From positions 1 through 64,000 of the forward strand of contig DASQJL010000062.1 in assembly GCA_035631035.1 (NCBI GenBank): a stretch of DNA of 64,000 nt. Reading direction: 5' to 3'. This stretch comes from Candidatus Binatia bacterium (GTDB taxonomy: Bacteria; Eisenbacteria; RBG-16-71-46; SZUA-252). The translations under genes were made by a program, and so were the position numbers. Shown here piece by piece: positions 51,998 through 60,707 of the stretch; the first letter of the stretch is position 1, and every line of letters begins with the position of its first letter. Under the pieces are notes generated by a model. It was not told where the DNA came from, searched no databases, and saw only the letters and a list, made by a program, of their open reading frames with translations.

Positions 51998-53392
51998 ATG
52001 AAACTCGACTCGGTCTTCCGCTACCTCGACGACAACAAGGACCGCCTCACGAACGAGCTGGTCCAATTCCTCCGCATTCCGAGCATCAGCGCACACCCCG
52101 ACCGCGACGCCGACGTCGCCGCCGCCCTGGACTACGACAAGCGGAAGCTCGAATCGCTGGGCTTCAAGACCGAGGTGTGGCCGACGCGCGCGCACGCGGG
52201 ACTCTTCGCCGAGCGGATCGAAAACCCCGATCTCCCGACGGTGCTGATCTACGGGCACGTGGACGTTCAGCCGGTCGATCCGGTGGAGCTCTGGAAATCG
52301 CCGCCGTTCGAGCCGCGGATCGCGGACGGGAAGATCTGGGCCCGCGGCGCCGACGACAACAAAGGGCAGCACTACGCCCAGATCGCGGGCGTCGAGGCGG
52401 CGCTCCAGGCCGGCGGCGGTCTCCCGGTGAACGTGAAGTTCATCCTCGAGAGCGATGAGGAGCACGACGGCGAGGCGATGGCCGCCGAGTTCCCCAAGCA
52501 CGGGAAGAAGCTCGCGTGCGACGTGATCGTGGTCTCCGACTCCCAGATGCCCGATCTGGACCACCCGGCGCTCACCACCTACCTGCGCGGGATCCAGGCG
52601 TTCGAGATCACGATCACGGGGCCCAACGGCGACAAGCACTCCGGCGAATGGGGCGGGATGCTCTACGAGCCGGTGGACGTGCTCCGCTACGTGCTGCAGG
52701 AGCTGAAGGACTTCAAGACGGGGCGGGTGCTGATTCCGGGCTTCTACGACGACGTGGTCGTGCCGGGCGCCGAGGAGCGGAGCGCGATGAGCAACGGTCC
52801 CTGGGACGACGCGGAGAAAGCGCGCGAGATCGGCGTCACGCGTCTCTTCCACGAGGAGGGATTCACCGCGCGCGAGTCGGGCGTGATCCGCCCCACCCTG
52901 CAGGCCAACGGGATCTGGGGGGGCTACACGGGGCCGGGGTTCAAGACGGTGATCGGCAACACGGCCAAGGCCAAGATCAGCATGCGCCTCGTGCACAACC
53001 AGAATCCCGAGAAGATCGCGAACCTGTTCGAGAAGCGGGTGCGCGAGTTGGTCGGCGACATGGGCACGGTCACGTTCCAGCGCTTCGGCGCGGGACTGCC
53101 CTTCCAGGCCGATCTGGGGAACCCGTTCGTGAAGGCCGGGCTGAAGGCGCTCGAATCGGGGTTCGGAAAACCCGCGGTCGTGATGGGCATGGGCGGGTCG
53201 ATCCCGATCGTGGCGCCCCTGGTCAAGGCCACGGGGGCCCCTTGCGTGCTGATGGGCTTCGGGTTGCCCGGAGACAACCTTCACGCCCCCAACGAGCACT
53301 TCGCCCTGTCCTGCTTCTTCGGCGGGGCCAAGTCGGCGGCGGCCTACCTCTACGAGGTCGCCGCCCGGGCGGGAATATCGTCAAGCCGTTAG
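51998..53392 (+). CDS. M20 family metallopeptidase (dipeptidase/ArgE-DapE-like)
   Basis: 464 aa. Metal ligands are the histidine in IYGHVDVQPVD, the aspartate in ARGADDNKGQ, the glutamate pair in LESDEEHDGE, the aspartate region VVSDSQM and a C-terminal histidine in NLHAPNEHF. An intervening dimerisation domain is seen in the middle. This is the M20 branch that includes cytosolic dipeptidases. The ATG at 51998 has AGGAG ahead of it. No signal peptide. The substrate is unknown. Confidence 0.92.
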   Translation: MKLDSVFRYLDDNKDRLTNELVQFLRIPSISAHPDRDADVAAALDYDKRKLESLGFKTEVWPTRAHAGLFAERIENPDLPTVLIYGHVDVQPVDPVELWKSPPFEPRIADGKIWARGADDNKGQHYAQIAGVEAALQAGGGLPVNVKFILESDEEHDGEAMAAEFPKHGKKLACDVIVVSDSQMPDLDHPALTTYLRGIQAFEITITGPNGDKHSGEWGGMLYEPVDVLRYVLQELKDFKTGRVLIPGFYDDVVVPGAEERSAMSNGPWDDAEKAREIGVTRLFHEEGFTARESGVIRPTLQANGIWGGYTGPGFKTVIGNTAKAKISMRLVHNQNPEKIANLFEKRVRELVGDMGTVTFQRFGAGLPFQADLGNPFVKAGLKALESGFGKPAVVMGMGGSIPIVAPLVKATGAPCVLMGFGLPGDNLHAPNEHFALSCFFGGAKSAAAYLYEVAARAGISSSR

Positions 53393-53701
53393 AAATACAC
53401 TTGTTGTGCTTTTGAAATTAAGTATCCTGCGTCTTGGGGGTCGGCATCTAAACGGTAGGAGACCTAGGGAAACAGATTAGGGAAAGCCTATTGAGGTGCG
53501 CCCCTCCGGCCAGGGACGGCCGGGGAGGATGTGCCCCAGTCACGGAAGACGGGGCGCGAACGGCGGCAGGGTCCCGAGCTCGTGGTTCTCACCGGCACCC
53601 GACTCCACCCTCCCGTAACGGCGCGCCCCTAATTTGCGCCTGGGGTCGCCACCGTGGAGTGAGCGCCGGCGGTCCCCGCCGCCCGGCAGGCTCGCCACCC
53701 G
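53393..53701. other. Non-coding interval with promoter-like site and hairpins; possible structured RNA
   Basis: An AT-rich patch holds TTGTTG-N16-TATCCT (53401-53428, rightward), a promoter-like signal directly behind the peptidase stop. Downstream are a GGCC-centred hairpin (53503-53511 with 53518-53528), a hairpin GCCCC-GTC with GAC-GGGGC (53533-53555), and CGGCGG/CCGCCG (53667-53681). No coding frame fits. It might be a small RNA or 3'-UTR structures of the convergent genes. It does not match a riboswitch, tmRNA, SRP or RNase P consensus that I know. Confidence 0.35.
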
Positions 53702-54352
53702 CTAGAGCGTCGTCACCGCCAGTCCCGAAAAGTCCGCCACCGTGTCGTCTTCGGTCCAGAGTCCCACGTTCCCCGCCGAGAAGCGCTCGTCCCGCAGCTT
53801 CATCTTCACCACGCCATCGTAGATCACCTCCAGCCGCTCGCCCACGCGGCGAACGCCCAGGGTGTGCCACTCGTCGGGGCGTGGGGGCTCGACCGGAACC
53901 ATCTTGATGTCGCGCCGCTTGCCGTTCAGCAGATAGTGCGCGATCAGCTCCTGGCTCCGGCCGCTGACGCGGACGAGATAGCCGTTCTTCCCCTTGGCGT
54001 CGAGCTGGAACGCGATCCCCACCGAGGGATCGATCCCCCCCGATCGAATCCGGTAGCGCACCGACGTCTGCTGGTCGGCGACGCGCGGCTTCAGGAACTG
54101 GAGCGCATGCGACCCCAGCCCTTCCTCGAAGTCCATCTGCCGCAGGAGGCGCGTGCCGGCCTGCGTCGAGTCTTCCAGCACCGCCCAGCGGCCGCTGGCC
54201 ACGCGCGTGGAGGCCGGCGCCTGGCCCAGCGTGTCGGCCTCGAACGTCCAGGTATAGGTCCTCCCCGGGAGCGGCGCGCGGGTCCCGGCAGAGACGGGAC
54301 CGGCAACCACCGCCGTCAAGCACAGCACCACCCACATCCTCCGCACGCTCAC
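53702..54352 (-). CDS. Secreted concanavalin-like (DUF1080/LamG-type) protein
   Basis: 216 aa. The N-terminus (MWVVLCLTAVVAGPVSAG) is a signal peptide. The rest forms one beta-sandwich, with YTWTFEADTLGQAPASTRVASGRWAV, HTLGVRRVGERLEVIYDG and NVGLWTEDDTVADFSGLAV, like DUF1080/laminin-G sugar-binding domains. The GTG at 54352 overlaps the upstream nuclease stop by 4 nt (GTGA). The ligand is unknown. Confidence 0.75.
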   Translation of the reverse strand: MSVRRMWVVLCLTAVVAGPVSAGTRAPLPGRTYTWTFEADTLGQAPASTRVASGRWAVLEDSTQAGTRLLRQMDFEEGLGSHALQFLKPRVADQQTSVRYRIRSGGIDPSVGIAFQLDAKGKNGYLVRVSGRSQELIAHYLLNGKRRDIKMVPVEPPRPDEWHTLGVRRVGERLEVIYDGVVKMKLRDERFSAGNVGLWTEDDTVADFSGLAVTTL

Positions 54353-55872
54353 GCACCCTCCTTCAGAGCCAGGAACAGCCGCATCGTCGCCTCCGTGTCG
54401 CGGCCGCAGTAGGCGAGCAGGCGCTCGCGCAAGAGCTCGCGCGCTTCCGCCGGCTGGCCGGGATCGGTCATGTCCGAGAACGCCAGCGACGCCTGGCTCC
54501 CGTCCTTGATCACCAGGTCGCCGTACCCCAGCCCGTCCACGACGGCCGGAAGGACGTCCTTGATCGAGAACGAGCCGCGCAGGTCGGGATGGTAGTAGTG
54601 GAGGTGGAGGAGCCGGTGCAGGTCCACCATCCGATGCTCGACGTGATCCAGGAGCGGGGCCGCGAGATCGGGCAGCGTCTCGGCCAGCTCCCGCATCGTC
54701 CGCGCCTCGAATCCGGAATAGACCACGATGGAGCCCGCGCCGTCGAGCGCCTCGAGGAGGGCCATGGCGAGGGACCGGCGCGGATCGGTGCGCGCGTCGT
54801 GCAGATACTCGCGATGCTCCACGGCGCCGTTCTCGTGGAGCACGTGATCGCTCCACTGGAACGGCGTCGGCTCGAAGGGGCGCGTTCCGGGAATCACCGG
54901 AAGCGGCGCGCTGCACGATTCGAAGTCGAGGAAGTGAATCGGATAGGCGGCCTTCGAGAGCTCCTCCCGGAGTCTCGGGTCCTGGAACGGCGCGCCGTCG
55001 ATCAGGCAATCGCGCACGCGGCGCTGCAGCGTGCTCAGCCCGTCGAAATCGTCCGGGATCTCGCGAATGTCGGCGATGCCGAGCCCGGCCAGCCGGCGCC
55101 GCAGCCGCTGGTCCATGCGCGGCAGGGTGTGGATCGGGTGCTCGGCGCCGTTCTGGTGGCAGGCCCCGTGGAAGGGGCAGCGGTGGGGCCGCTCGCAGTG
55201 CTTTCCGATCGCGATGTCCGGGGGCTCGAGCGCCCAGAGAACCTGGCGCATCGACTCCACCCGTCGCAGCAGATCGGGAAGCCGGCGGCGGGCGTCCTCG
55301 GTCAGCTCGCGCCTCGTGAAGAGGAGCGCGGGATCGTAGGGCCCCCCCGGCCACACGTAGTCCCCGTTCACGTGGAGCACGGAAATGCCGCGTACCGGAA
55401 CGCCCGAGCCCTCGACCACGTGGAGCTGGATCGCCACGTCGGTCACGTACTCGTCCTTCACCTGCTTGCTCGACTTGACCTCCACCACCTCCCAGCTCCG
55501 CTCGTCCGCCCTGGCGATCACGTCCACGCGGACCCGGATCTGGTCGAACGTGAAGGCCGCCTCGAACACGGCCGGCACGCCGGGATCCGCCATCGCCTCG
55601 CTCGTGGCCCGGGCGGCGTCGTCGTGGTGGTAGGCGTCGTGGCCGATGAGGACCCCGCCCGGGAACACGGCGCGCGCCGCCACGCCCACCTGCCGCCCGA
55701 CCTCGATCAGCCCCTGGCGGGCGGCGTCGAGCGGGTCCTTCTGATCATGGGCGTAGCATTCGAGATAGAGGCGCTTGGCGCACTGGAGGCCCGCATGGAC
55801 GCGGGACTTGGAGAGCGGCTTGATCGAGGCGCGGGTGGACAATGCACCTTCCCGAAGCAGGGCCTGGCTCAT
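54349..55872 (-). CDS. DUF2779 protein: Cas4-like Fe-S nuclease fused to DEDD-type exonuclease domain
   Basis: 507 aa. The N-terminal half is a PD-(D/E)xK nuclease: RVRVDVIARAD gives the aspartate and VVEVKSSKQV the E-x-K. C31 plus C226, C232 and C238 (CERPHRCPFHGAC) are spaced like the Fe-S cluster of Cas4/AddB nucleases. The C-terminal part is DUF2779, a DEDD exonuclease-like fold with FLDFESCSAP, VVYSGFEARTMREL and YCGRDTEATMRL. The ATG at 55872 is taken because it gives the compact domain start. Members of the DUF2779 family are found in phage-defence and repair contexts, but no CRISPR array is near. DNA repair is the cautious guess. Confidence 0.75.
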   Translation of the reverse strand: MSQALLREGALSTRASIKPLSKSRVHAGLQCAKRLYLECYAHDQKDPLDAARQGLIEVGRQVGVAARAVFPGGVLIGHDAYHHDDAARATSEAMADPGVPAVFEAAFTFDQIRVRVDVIARADERSWEVVEVKSSKQVKDEYVTDVAIQLHVVEGSGVPVRGISVLHVNGDYVWPGGPYDPALLFTRRELTEDARRRLPDLLRRVESMRQVLWALEPPDIAIGKHCERPHRCPFHGACHQNGAEHPIHTLPRMDQRLRRRLAGLGIADIREIPDDFDGLSTLQRRVRDCLIDGAPFQDPRLREELSKAAYPIHFLDFESCSAPLPVIPGTRPFEPTPFQWSDHVLHENGAVEHREYLHDARTDPRRSLAMALLEALDGAGSIVVYSGFEARTMRELAETLPDLAAPLLDHVEHRMVDLHRLLHLHYYHPDLRGSFSIKDVLPAVVDGLGYGDLVIKDGSQASLAFSDMTDPGQPAEARELLRERLLAYCGRDTEATMRLFLALKEGA

Positions 55873-56029
55873 GGCTGGAACGGGTACATGACCCGAAAAC
55901 GATAGCACAGGGGAAGTGGCCGGACGCGGGCGGACCCGGGCGAACTGCAGCAGGATGTCAGAGAGCCCGCCGCGCCGGCCGACCCGAGTATATCGCGTCC
56001 GCGCGGGCTGGTGTACGATCGGTCCGCCC

Positions 56030-56626
56030 GTGAGCGATCCCACCGATCCCATCGCGCTGTTCCAGGACTGGTTCGAATCGGCCCACCACGTGGGACTGCC
56101 GGAGCCGTCCGCCGCGGCGCTCGCGACCGTGGACGCCGACGGGCAGCCCTCCGTCCGCATGGTGCTCCTCCGTGGCCACGACGAGCGAGGATTCGTCTTC
56201 TTCACCAATCTGAACTCGCGGAAGGGACGCGAGCTGCTCCAGCCCGGCCGCACGCCGCTCGCGTCGCTCTGCTTCTACTGGCCGCCGCTCGCGCGGCAGG
56301 TCCGCGTCGAGGGACGCGCCGAGCGCGTGGACGACGCCGAGGCCGACGCCTACTGGGCGACGCGCCCGCGCGGGCACCAGGTCGCCGCGTACGCCTCGCC
56401 GCAGAGCGAGCCTCTTCCCGGCGGGCGGCGCGAGCTGGAGGCCCGGTTCGCCGAGTGGGATCGGAAGCTTCCGCCAAAGAACGTGGCGCGCCCCGACTAC
56501 TGGTCGGGATTCCGCGTGATCCCCGCCACGGTCGAGTTCTGGGAGGGACGCGAGAACCGGCTGCATCGCCGCGTCCTCTACACGCGAACGGACGCCGGAT
56601 GGACCGAGACGACGCTCGCTCCCTAG
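56030..56626 (+). CDS. pdxH: Pyridoxamine 5'-phosphate oxidase
   Basis: 198 aa flavoprotein making pyridoxal phosphate. SVRMVLLRGHDERGFVFFTNLNSRKGREL is the FMN-binding region, YWPPLARQVRVEGRAERV is the core strand, and PDYWSGFRVIPATVEFWEGRENRLHRR is the PdxH C-terminal signature. The GTG at 56030 gives VSDPTDPIALF, the family start. The 3' end overlaps the next gene by 28 nt. Confidence 0.95.
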   Translation: MSDPTDPIALFQDWFESAHHVGLPEPSAAALATVDADGQPSVRMVLLRGHDERGFVFFTNLNSRKGRELLQPGRTPLASLCFYWPPLARQVRVEGRAERVDDAEADAYWATRPRGHQVAAYASPQSEPLPGGRRELEARFAEWDRKLPPKNVARPDYWSGFRVIPATVEFWEGRENRLHRRVLYTRTDAGWTETTLAP

Positions 56627-57345
56627 CGCTCCCGGCCGCCCTGTTCCTCCTGGGCGCGGCGTCGGCCGCCTTCGACGTCGGCTGCGTGCTGATCAAGACT
56701 CCCTTCCTGCGCCCCGGCGTCACCCTGGGCGACGCGATCGAGACGGCCGGAGTGTTCGTGGTGATCGCGCTCTTCGCGCGCGTGGGGAGGCTGGCCGGGC
56801 GCGGCCCCGCGGGCGGCGCCGCACTCCTCGCCGGATTCGCCGCGGCGGCCTTCGCCTTCGGGCATGGCGCGCATGTCGCGGCCAACTCGATCCACGATCT
56901 CGCCGAGCGGAGCGGGGCGGGCGATCCCACCGGGCTGCTCGACTTCTGGGACGAACACGTCGGGCACTACGCCGTGGACAGCGGGCGGATCCTCTTTGCG
57001 ATCGGTCTCCTGGGGCTGCCGGCGGAGCGCGCGAAGGGCGCGGCACGCGGATCCGTTCCCGCGTTGCTCGTGATCCTGGGCGGCGCGGCGTACGGCTTCA
57101 CCACGTTCGCCTCGGCCGTCGAGGGGCAGACCGTGCCGCTCGTGCTTCCCTTCTACGCACTCGCCGCGATCGCGATCCTCGCCCTGGCGCGCGCCGGGCG
57201 CGGCGTCCCCTGGATCCGCTCCTTCTTTGGCGCGGCCGCCGGCACGGCGCTCCTCTTCTTCCTGATCTGGGGGGTCTGGCAGCACGGCTTCCCCGAGTTC
57301 ACGCGCGCGGGGATTCTTCGCGGCGCGGGGGCGCGGTCCGGATGA
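56599..57345 (+). CDS. Integral membrane protein with histidine motifs, unknown function
   Basis: 248 aa with about seven helices. The histidines in GHGAHVAANSIHDL and WDEHVGHYAVD lie near helix ends and could bind metal or haem. The family is not recognised. The ATG at 56599 overlaps pdxH by 28 nt and the stop overlaps the S33 hydrolase by 4 nt, indicating one operon. Confidence 0.7.
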   Translation: MDRDDARSLALPAALFLLGAASAAFDVGCVLIKTPFLRPGVTLGDAIETAGVFVVIALFARVGRLAGRGPAGGAALLAGFAAAAFAFGHGAHVAANSIHDLAERSGAGDPTGLLDFWDEHVGHYAVDSGRILFAIGLLGLPAERAKGAARGSVPALLVILGGAAYGFTTFASAVEGQTVPLVLPFYALAAIAILALARAGRGVPWIRSFFGAAAGTALLFFLIWGVWQHGFPEFTRAGILRGAGARSG

Positions 57346-58892
57346 ACGCGCGCTTCCTCGCGGCGATCGCCCTCTGCGGCTCCCTGGCCCCGGCCGCCGC
57401 GGCCCGGGGCGCTCCTCCTGCGAAAGGCGCGCACCCGCGGGCGACGGCATCGGCGCCCGCCGACACCTCGCGGCTCTCCTTCGAACCCTATGCCGTGAAG
57501 GGCCTGGACGGCGTGGAGCGCCCCGCCGAGCTGGGCCGGCTGGTCGTTCCGGAGCAGCACGCGCATCCGGCGGGCAAGCAGATCGCGATCGTCTTCCTCC
57601 GCTTTCGATCCCCGAGCACCTCGCCCGGGCCTCCGATCGTCTTCCTGCCGGGAGGCCCCGGGTACCCGGGGACGCTGCTCGCGCGGACCCCGCCCTATCT
57701 GGAGCTGTTCGAGAAGCTCCGCTCGGGCTCCGACGTGATCGTCCTCGATCAGCGAGGGTCGGGCCTCTCCAACCCCACGCTCCAGTGCGCGGTCCGCGGT
57801 TCGCTCCCTCCGGACGCCTTCGAGACCGAGGCCAAGACGGCGTCGGCGCTCGGGAGCATGCTCCGCCCCTGCGTCCGTCTCATGCGCAACGACGGCATCG
57901 CCATCGAGGCCTACAACACCGGCGAGAGCGCCGAGGACCTCGAAGACCTGCGCCGCGCCCTGGGCGCCGAGCGGCTCCGCCTGATCGGGGTCTCCTATGG
58001 AACCGAGCTCGCCCTCGAGATGATCCGCCGCCACGGCGACCGCGTGGACGCGGCCGTGCTGGCGGGGACGCGCGGCCCCGACATGACCTGGCGCCTCCCC
58101 TCCGTGAACGATATCCAGCTGAAGCGCGTCTCGAGCCTGGTGGCGAAGGATCCGGGCTGGGGGCACGATCTCCCGGATCTCGAGGGCTCGGTGCGCCGGC
58201 TGATTGAGCGGCTGTCGTGGCGGCCGGCCACGCTCCCGATCACCGACCGGAAGACGGGGAAGGTCGTGCCGATGCGGATCGGGCCCGCCGGCATCCAGGC
58301 GATCCTCGGCTCGGATCTGAACGATTGGACGCGCGCCCCGTTCCTCCCCGCCCTGTTCGGCTCGCTCGCCAACGGCGACTCGACGCTGCTCGTCCGCCGG
58401 GTCGAAGACCTGGTGAACACGACCGCCTCGGGCATCTCGGTGATGCAGGTGACGACCGACTGCGCGTCGGGCGCCTCGCCGGAGCGGCGCGGCATCGTCG
58501 CCCGGGAGTCGCGTTCGGCGCTCCTCGGCAACGTGAAGAACATGCTCGTGAATCCCGCGTTCTGCGATCTGGTGGGAGGCGCCGACCTGGGGCCGGCGTT
58601 TCGCGAGCGGATTTACAGCCCGGTGCGGACGCTGTTCCTGACCGGGGCGATGGACGGGGTCACGCCGCCCTTCCAGGCCGAGGAGGTGCGCTGGGGATTT
58701 CCCAACGGGATTCACCTCGTGGTCGAGAACGGATGGCACGAGGTGCTTCCCTTCAACGAGGTGCAGCAGGCGGTGGAGGATTTCTTCGCGGGTCAGGATC
58801 TCCGCGGCCGCCGGATCGAGCTCCCCAAAACCCGCTTCCTTTCGCTGGCCGAAGCCAAGACCCTCACCGCTCCGGGCCCCCCGCGGCGATGA
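57342..58892 (+). CDS. Secreted S33-family alpha/beta hydrolase (TAP-like)
   Basis: 516 aa. Signal peptide (AIALCGSLAPAAAA). The oxyanion region is FLPGGPGYPG, the nucleophile is in GVSYGTELAL (serine), the aspartate in TGAMDGVTP and the histidine in NGWHEVLPF. TAP-like C-terminal domain. Members are proline iminopeptidases or tripeptidyl peptidases. The ATG overlaps the stop of the upstream membrane protein by 4 nt. The substrate is unknown. Confidence 0.87.
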   Translation: MNARFLAAIALCGSLAPAAAARGAPPAKGAHPRATASAPADTSRLSFEPYAVKGLDGVERPAELGRLVVPEQHAHPAGKQIAIVFLRFRSPSTSPGPPIVFLPGGPGYPGTLLARTPPYLELFEKLRSGSDVIVLDQRGSGLSNPTLQCAVRGSLPPDAFETEAKTASALGSMLRPCVRLMRNDGIAIEAYNTGESAEDLEDLRRALGAERLRLIGVSYGTELALEMIRRHGDRVDAAVLAGTRGPDMTWRLPSVNDIQLKRVSSLVAKDPGWGHDLPDLEGSVRRLIERLSWRPATLPITDRKTGKVVPMRIGPAGIQAILGSDLNDWTRAPFLPALFGSLANGDSTLLVRRVEDLVNTTASGISVMQVTTDCASGASPERRGIVARESRSALLGNVKNMLVNPAFCDLVGGADLGPAFRERIYSPVRTLFLTGAMDGVTPPFQAEEVRWGFPNGIHLVVENGWHEVLPFNEVQQAVEDFFAGQDLRGRRIELPKTRFLSLAEAKTLTAPGPPRR

Positions 58893-58963
58893 ACGGAAAC
58901 GGCCCCGGCGACGTCCGCCGGAGCCGCTCCTTCGTTCCTTCCCGCGCCGCAGCGCGGGTCGTT

Positions 58964-59551
58964 TCAGCCGCGCGAGGCGAGACGCGGTCCCCGCCGCTCC
59001 TCGGCATGCGACGTGATCTGACGCCAGAGGGCGCCGGCGTTGGTCTGCCGAATGCGCGCCGTCTCGGTGATCGAATGGAAGCAGAAGACCAGCCCCAGCC
59101 CGGTCGCGATCCCCGCCATCAGATCGCCGCGCTGCCCCGCGCCGCCGGAATAGATCCACGAGAAGGCCATCGCCGTCACCACCGTCACGTTCGCGAGCGC
59201 CGCGACGGCCCAATCTCCCGAAGGATTGAAGCCGGGCACGACCTCGAGCTGCGCGAGCCGCGTGAACCACTGCGGGCCCGAATTGCCGTTCGGCTCCATG
59301 AACTCCTTCACGTACCCCGCGATCAGGCGGACCTGATGCCGTCCGTGGACGGCGGCATAGAAGCCGAACGCGGTCGCGAAGATGACCGGAAGCATGAGGC
59401 TCGCGCTCTTCGCGGCGATGCCCCAGGAGAGGAGCACGGCGGCCGCGATTCCCGCAGCCGTCCAGCAGACGAGCGAGGTGCGCTCGGCGTCGCGGCCGCG
59501 AGCCATCAGGGCCTGGTACTCCAGCGAATCCCAGTCGGAGAATGCAGCCAT
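58964..59551 (-). CDS. Four-helix membrane protein of unknown function
   Basis: 195 aa. Helices at about 27-45, 48-66, 112-132 and 140-160, with a loop between helices 2 and 3 containing KEFMEPNGNSGPQWFTRLAQLE. The start, MAAFSDWDSLEYQALMARGRDAER, has no signal peptide. I do not recognise the family. The stop is 72 nt from the convergent hydrolase gene. Confidence 0.7.
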   Translation of the reverse strand: MAAFSDWDSLEYQALMARGRDAERTSLVCWTAAGIAAAVLLSWGIAAKSASLMLPVIFATAFGFYAAVHGRHQVRLIAGYVKEFMEPNGNSGPQWFTRLAQLEVVPGFNPSGDWAVAALANVTVVTAMAFSWIYSGGAGQRGDLMAGIATGLGLVFCFHSITETARIRQTNAGALWRQITSHAEERRGPRLASRG

Positions 59552-59860
59552 GGTCGGTCCCCCTTTGCGTTAGGTCTCGTCGAAGGCCCGCTCCCCGCGG
59601 GGCCGGATGGACCTATCGGCAGGTACCCCTCCTTTTGTGAGCGTCTCGTGATCGAAAGGTGGCGCACATGTGACGTCTGGTCCGCCCTGGCGCCCGCCGG
59701 TCACGGCGCGAGGCCCGCCCACCGCCGGGCAAGAACCCTCATGTGCTTGTCCCCGCATGACTTGAGGGCCGGCGCCGCAACGGCATGTGGGTTGCAGAGG
59801 ACGGCGGCGCACTCGTGCCGGTGAGACCACGTGTTCGAGGACCCAGGAAAGGAGCCGCAG
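59552..59860. other. 309-nt intergenic region before the zinc-finger protein gene
   Basis: It lies between divergent genes and should hold both promoters. The hexamer CATGTG occurs three times (59667, 59740, 59784), and AAAGGAG at 59848-59854 is the ribosome-binding site of the next gene. No gene is seen; other open frames here are shadows. Confidence 0.45.
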
Positions 59861-60565
59861 ATGATTCGGACCGTTACGATGGGAGCGGCGGTAGCCGCGC
59901 TGGTGGCAGCGTCGCTTCTCGCGACCCCGGGTGAGGCGAAGGCCGACCCCGGCGGAAAGTGGTGGACCCCGAAGCAGGGGCGCGAGCGACGCGTCGAGGG
60001 AGTGTACCGCCGCGATTCCGCACCCCGCGGCTTCAGCCGGCAGTGGCGGAGCTGGGGCGATCACCGGGTCTATCGGGACCGGATCGTGATCCGCGCGAGC
60101 CGGGGACCGCGCTATCAGGCATGGCGCACCTACTGCCCGCCCGAGTACATCTACTCGCGGCACGTCATCCGCGTCCGGCCGATCCGCTTCGTCGTGGCCG
60201 CCATGTTCGGCGGCGTGCGGTTCCAGGGCAGCTACCACGACGACGACTGCCTCTACGGCTGCAACTTCTGCGACGCGCGCTTCAGCAGCTACGGGGCGTA
60301 CTACGCCCACGTCCAGTCGTGTGCCCATCGCCCGCAGGGATATCGGGTGCAGTGCAGCGATTGGGGGAGCGCCGGCGATTGGGGAGACGACGGCTGGCGG
60401 AATCTGGGCGACCGCGATCCCGGCTACGATCGCAGTTACGATCGCGGCTACGACCGGGGCGATGACGGGCGCTGCGACAAGGACGACGACGGTCGCTACG
60501 ACCGTGGCGGCCGCTGGGATGACGACCACCGCGACATGGACGACGACGACGATTACGACCGCTGA
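59861..60565 (+). CDS. Secreted C2HC zinc-finger-like protein with Asp/Arg-rich tail
   Basis: 234 aa. A signal peptide (GAAVAALVAASLLATPGEAKA, residues 8-28) precedes a basic, Trp/Tyr/Arg-rich central part. Then C134-x2-C137-x12-H150-x3-C154 reads like a classical C2HC zinc finger, rare in exported bacterial proteins. Extra C130, H156 and C165 are near. The last 60 residues are a tail of repeated DRxYDRG and acidic runs (DDDDDYDR), which could bind calcium. The ATG at 59861 is preceded by AAAGGAG. A terminator follows. I do not recognise the family. Confidence 0.75.
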   Translation: MIRTVTMGAAVAALVAASLLATPGEAKADPGGKWWTPKQGRERRVEGVYRRDSAPRGFSRQWRSWGDHRVYRDRIVIRASRGPRYQAWRTYCPPEYIYSRHVIRVRPIRFVVAAMFGGVRFQGSYHDDDCLYGCNFCDARFSSYGAYYAHVQSCAHRPQGYRVQCSDWGSAGDWGDDGWRNLGDRDPGYDRSYDRGYDRGDDGRCDKDDDGRYDRGGRWDDDHRDMDDDDDYDR

Positions 60566-60593
60566 TCCGCGGGACGGATCGGCGTCGGACCGA

Positions 60594-60626
60594 GGGGAGG
60601 CGATCACCCGCCTCCCCTTGCGTTTT
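60594..60626 (+). terminator. Rho-independent terminator of the zinc-finger protein gene
   Basis: The stem GGGGAGGCG (60594-60602) pairs perfectly with CGCCTCCCC (60609-60617) around a 6-nt loop, followed by TTGCGTTTT. This is the clearest intrinsic terminator in the window. Confidence 0.75.
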
Positions 60627-60707
60627 CGACGGACCTGAGTAGCCTTGATTCAGCCAGCGCGATACGGTGATCGCGCTGGCTGCTCTCTTCTGGAGGAACT
60701 CCTGACG

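Noticed and set aside
53500-53640. Weak resemblance to a cobalamin riboswitch or other standard RNAs (minus strand), tmRNA or SRP (plus strand)
   Set aside because: The key conserved blocks of these RNAs are missing, and no B12-related gene follows.
59667-59789. Three CATGTG hexamers as a possible operator series
   Set aside because: The spacings (73 and 44 bp) are irregular and short hexamers are expected by chance.
59570-60607. Val/Ala-rich open frame of 345 codons on the minus strand
   Set aside because: It is the complement of the zinc-finger protein gene; the plus-strand gene has a signal peptide, ribosome-binding site and terminator.
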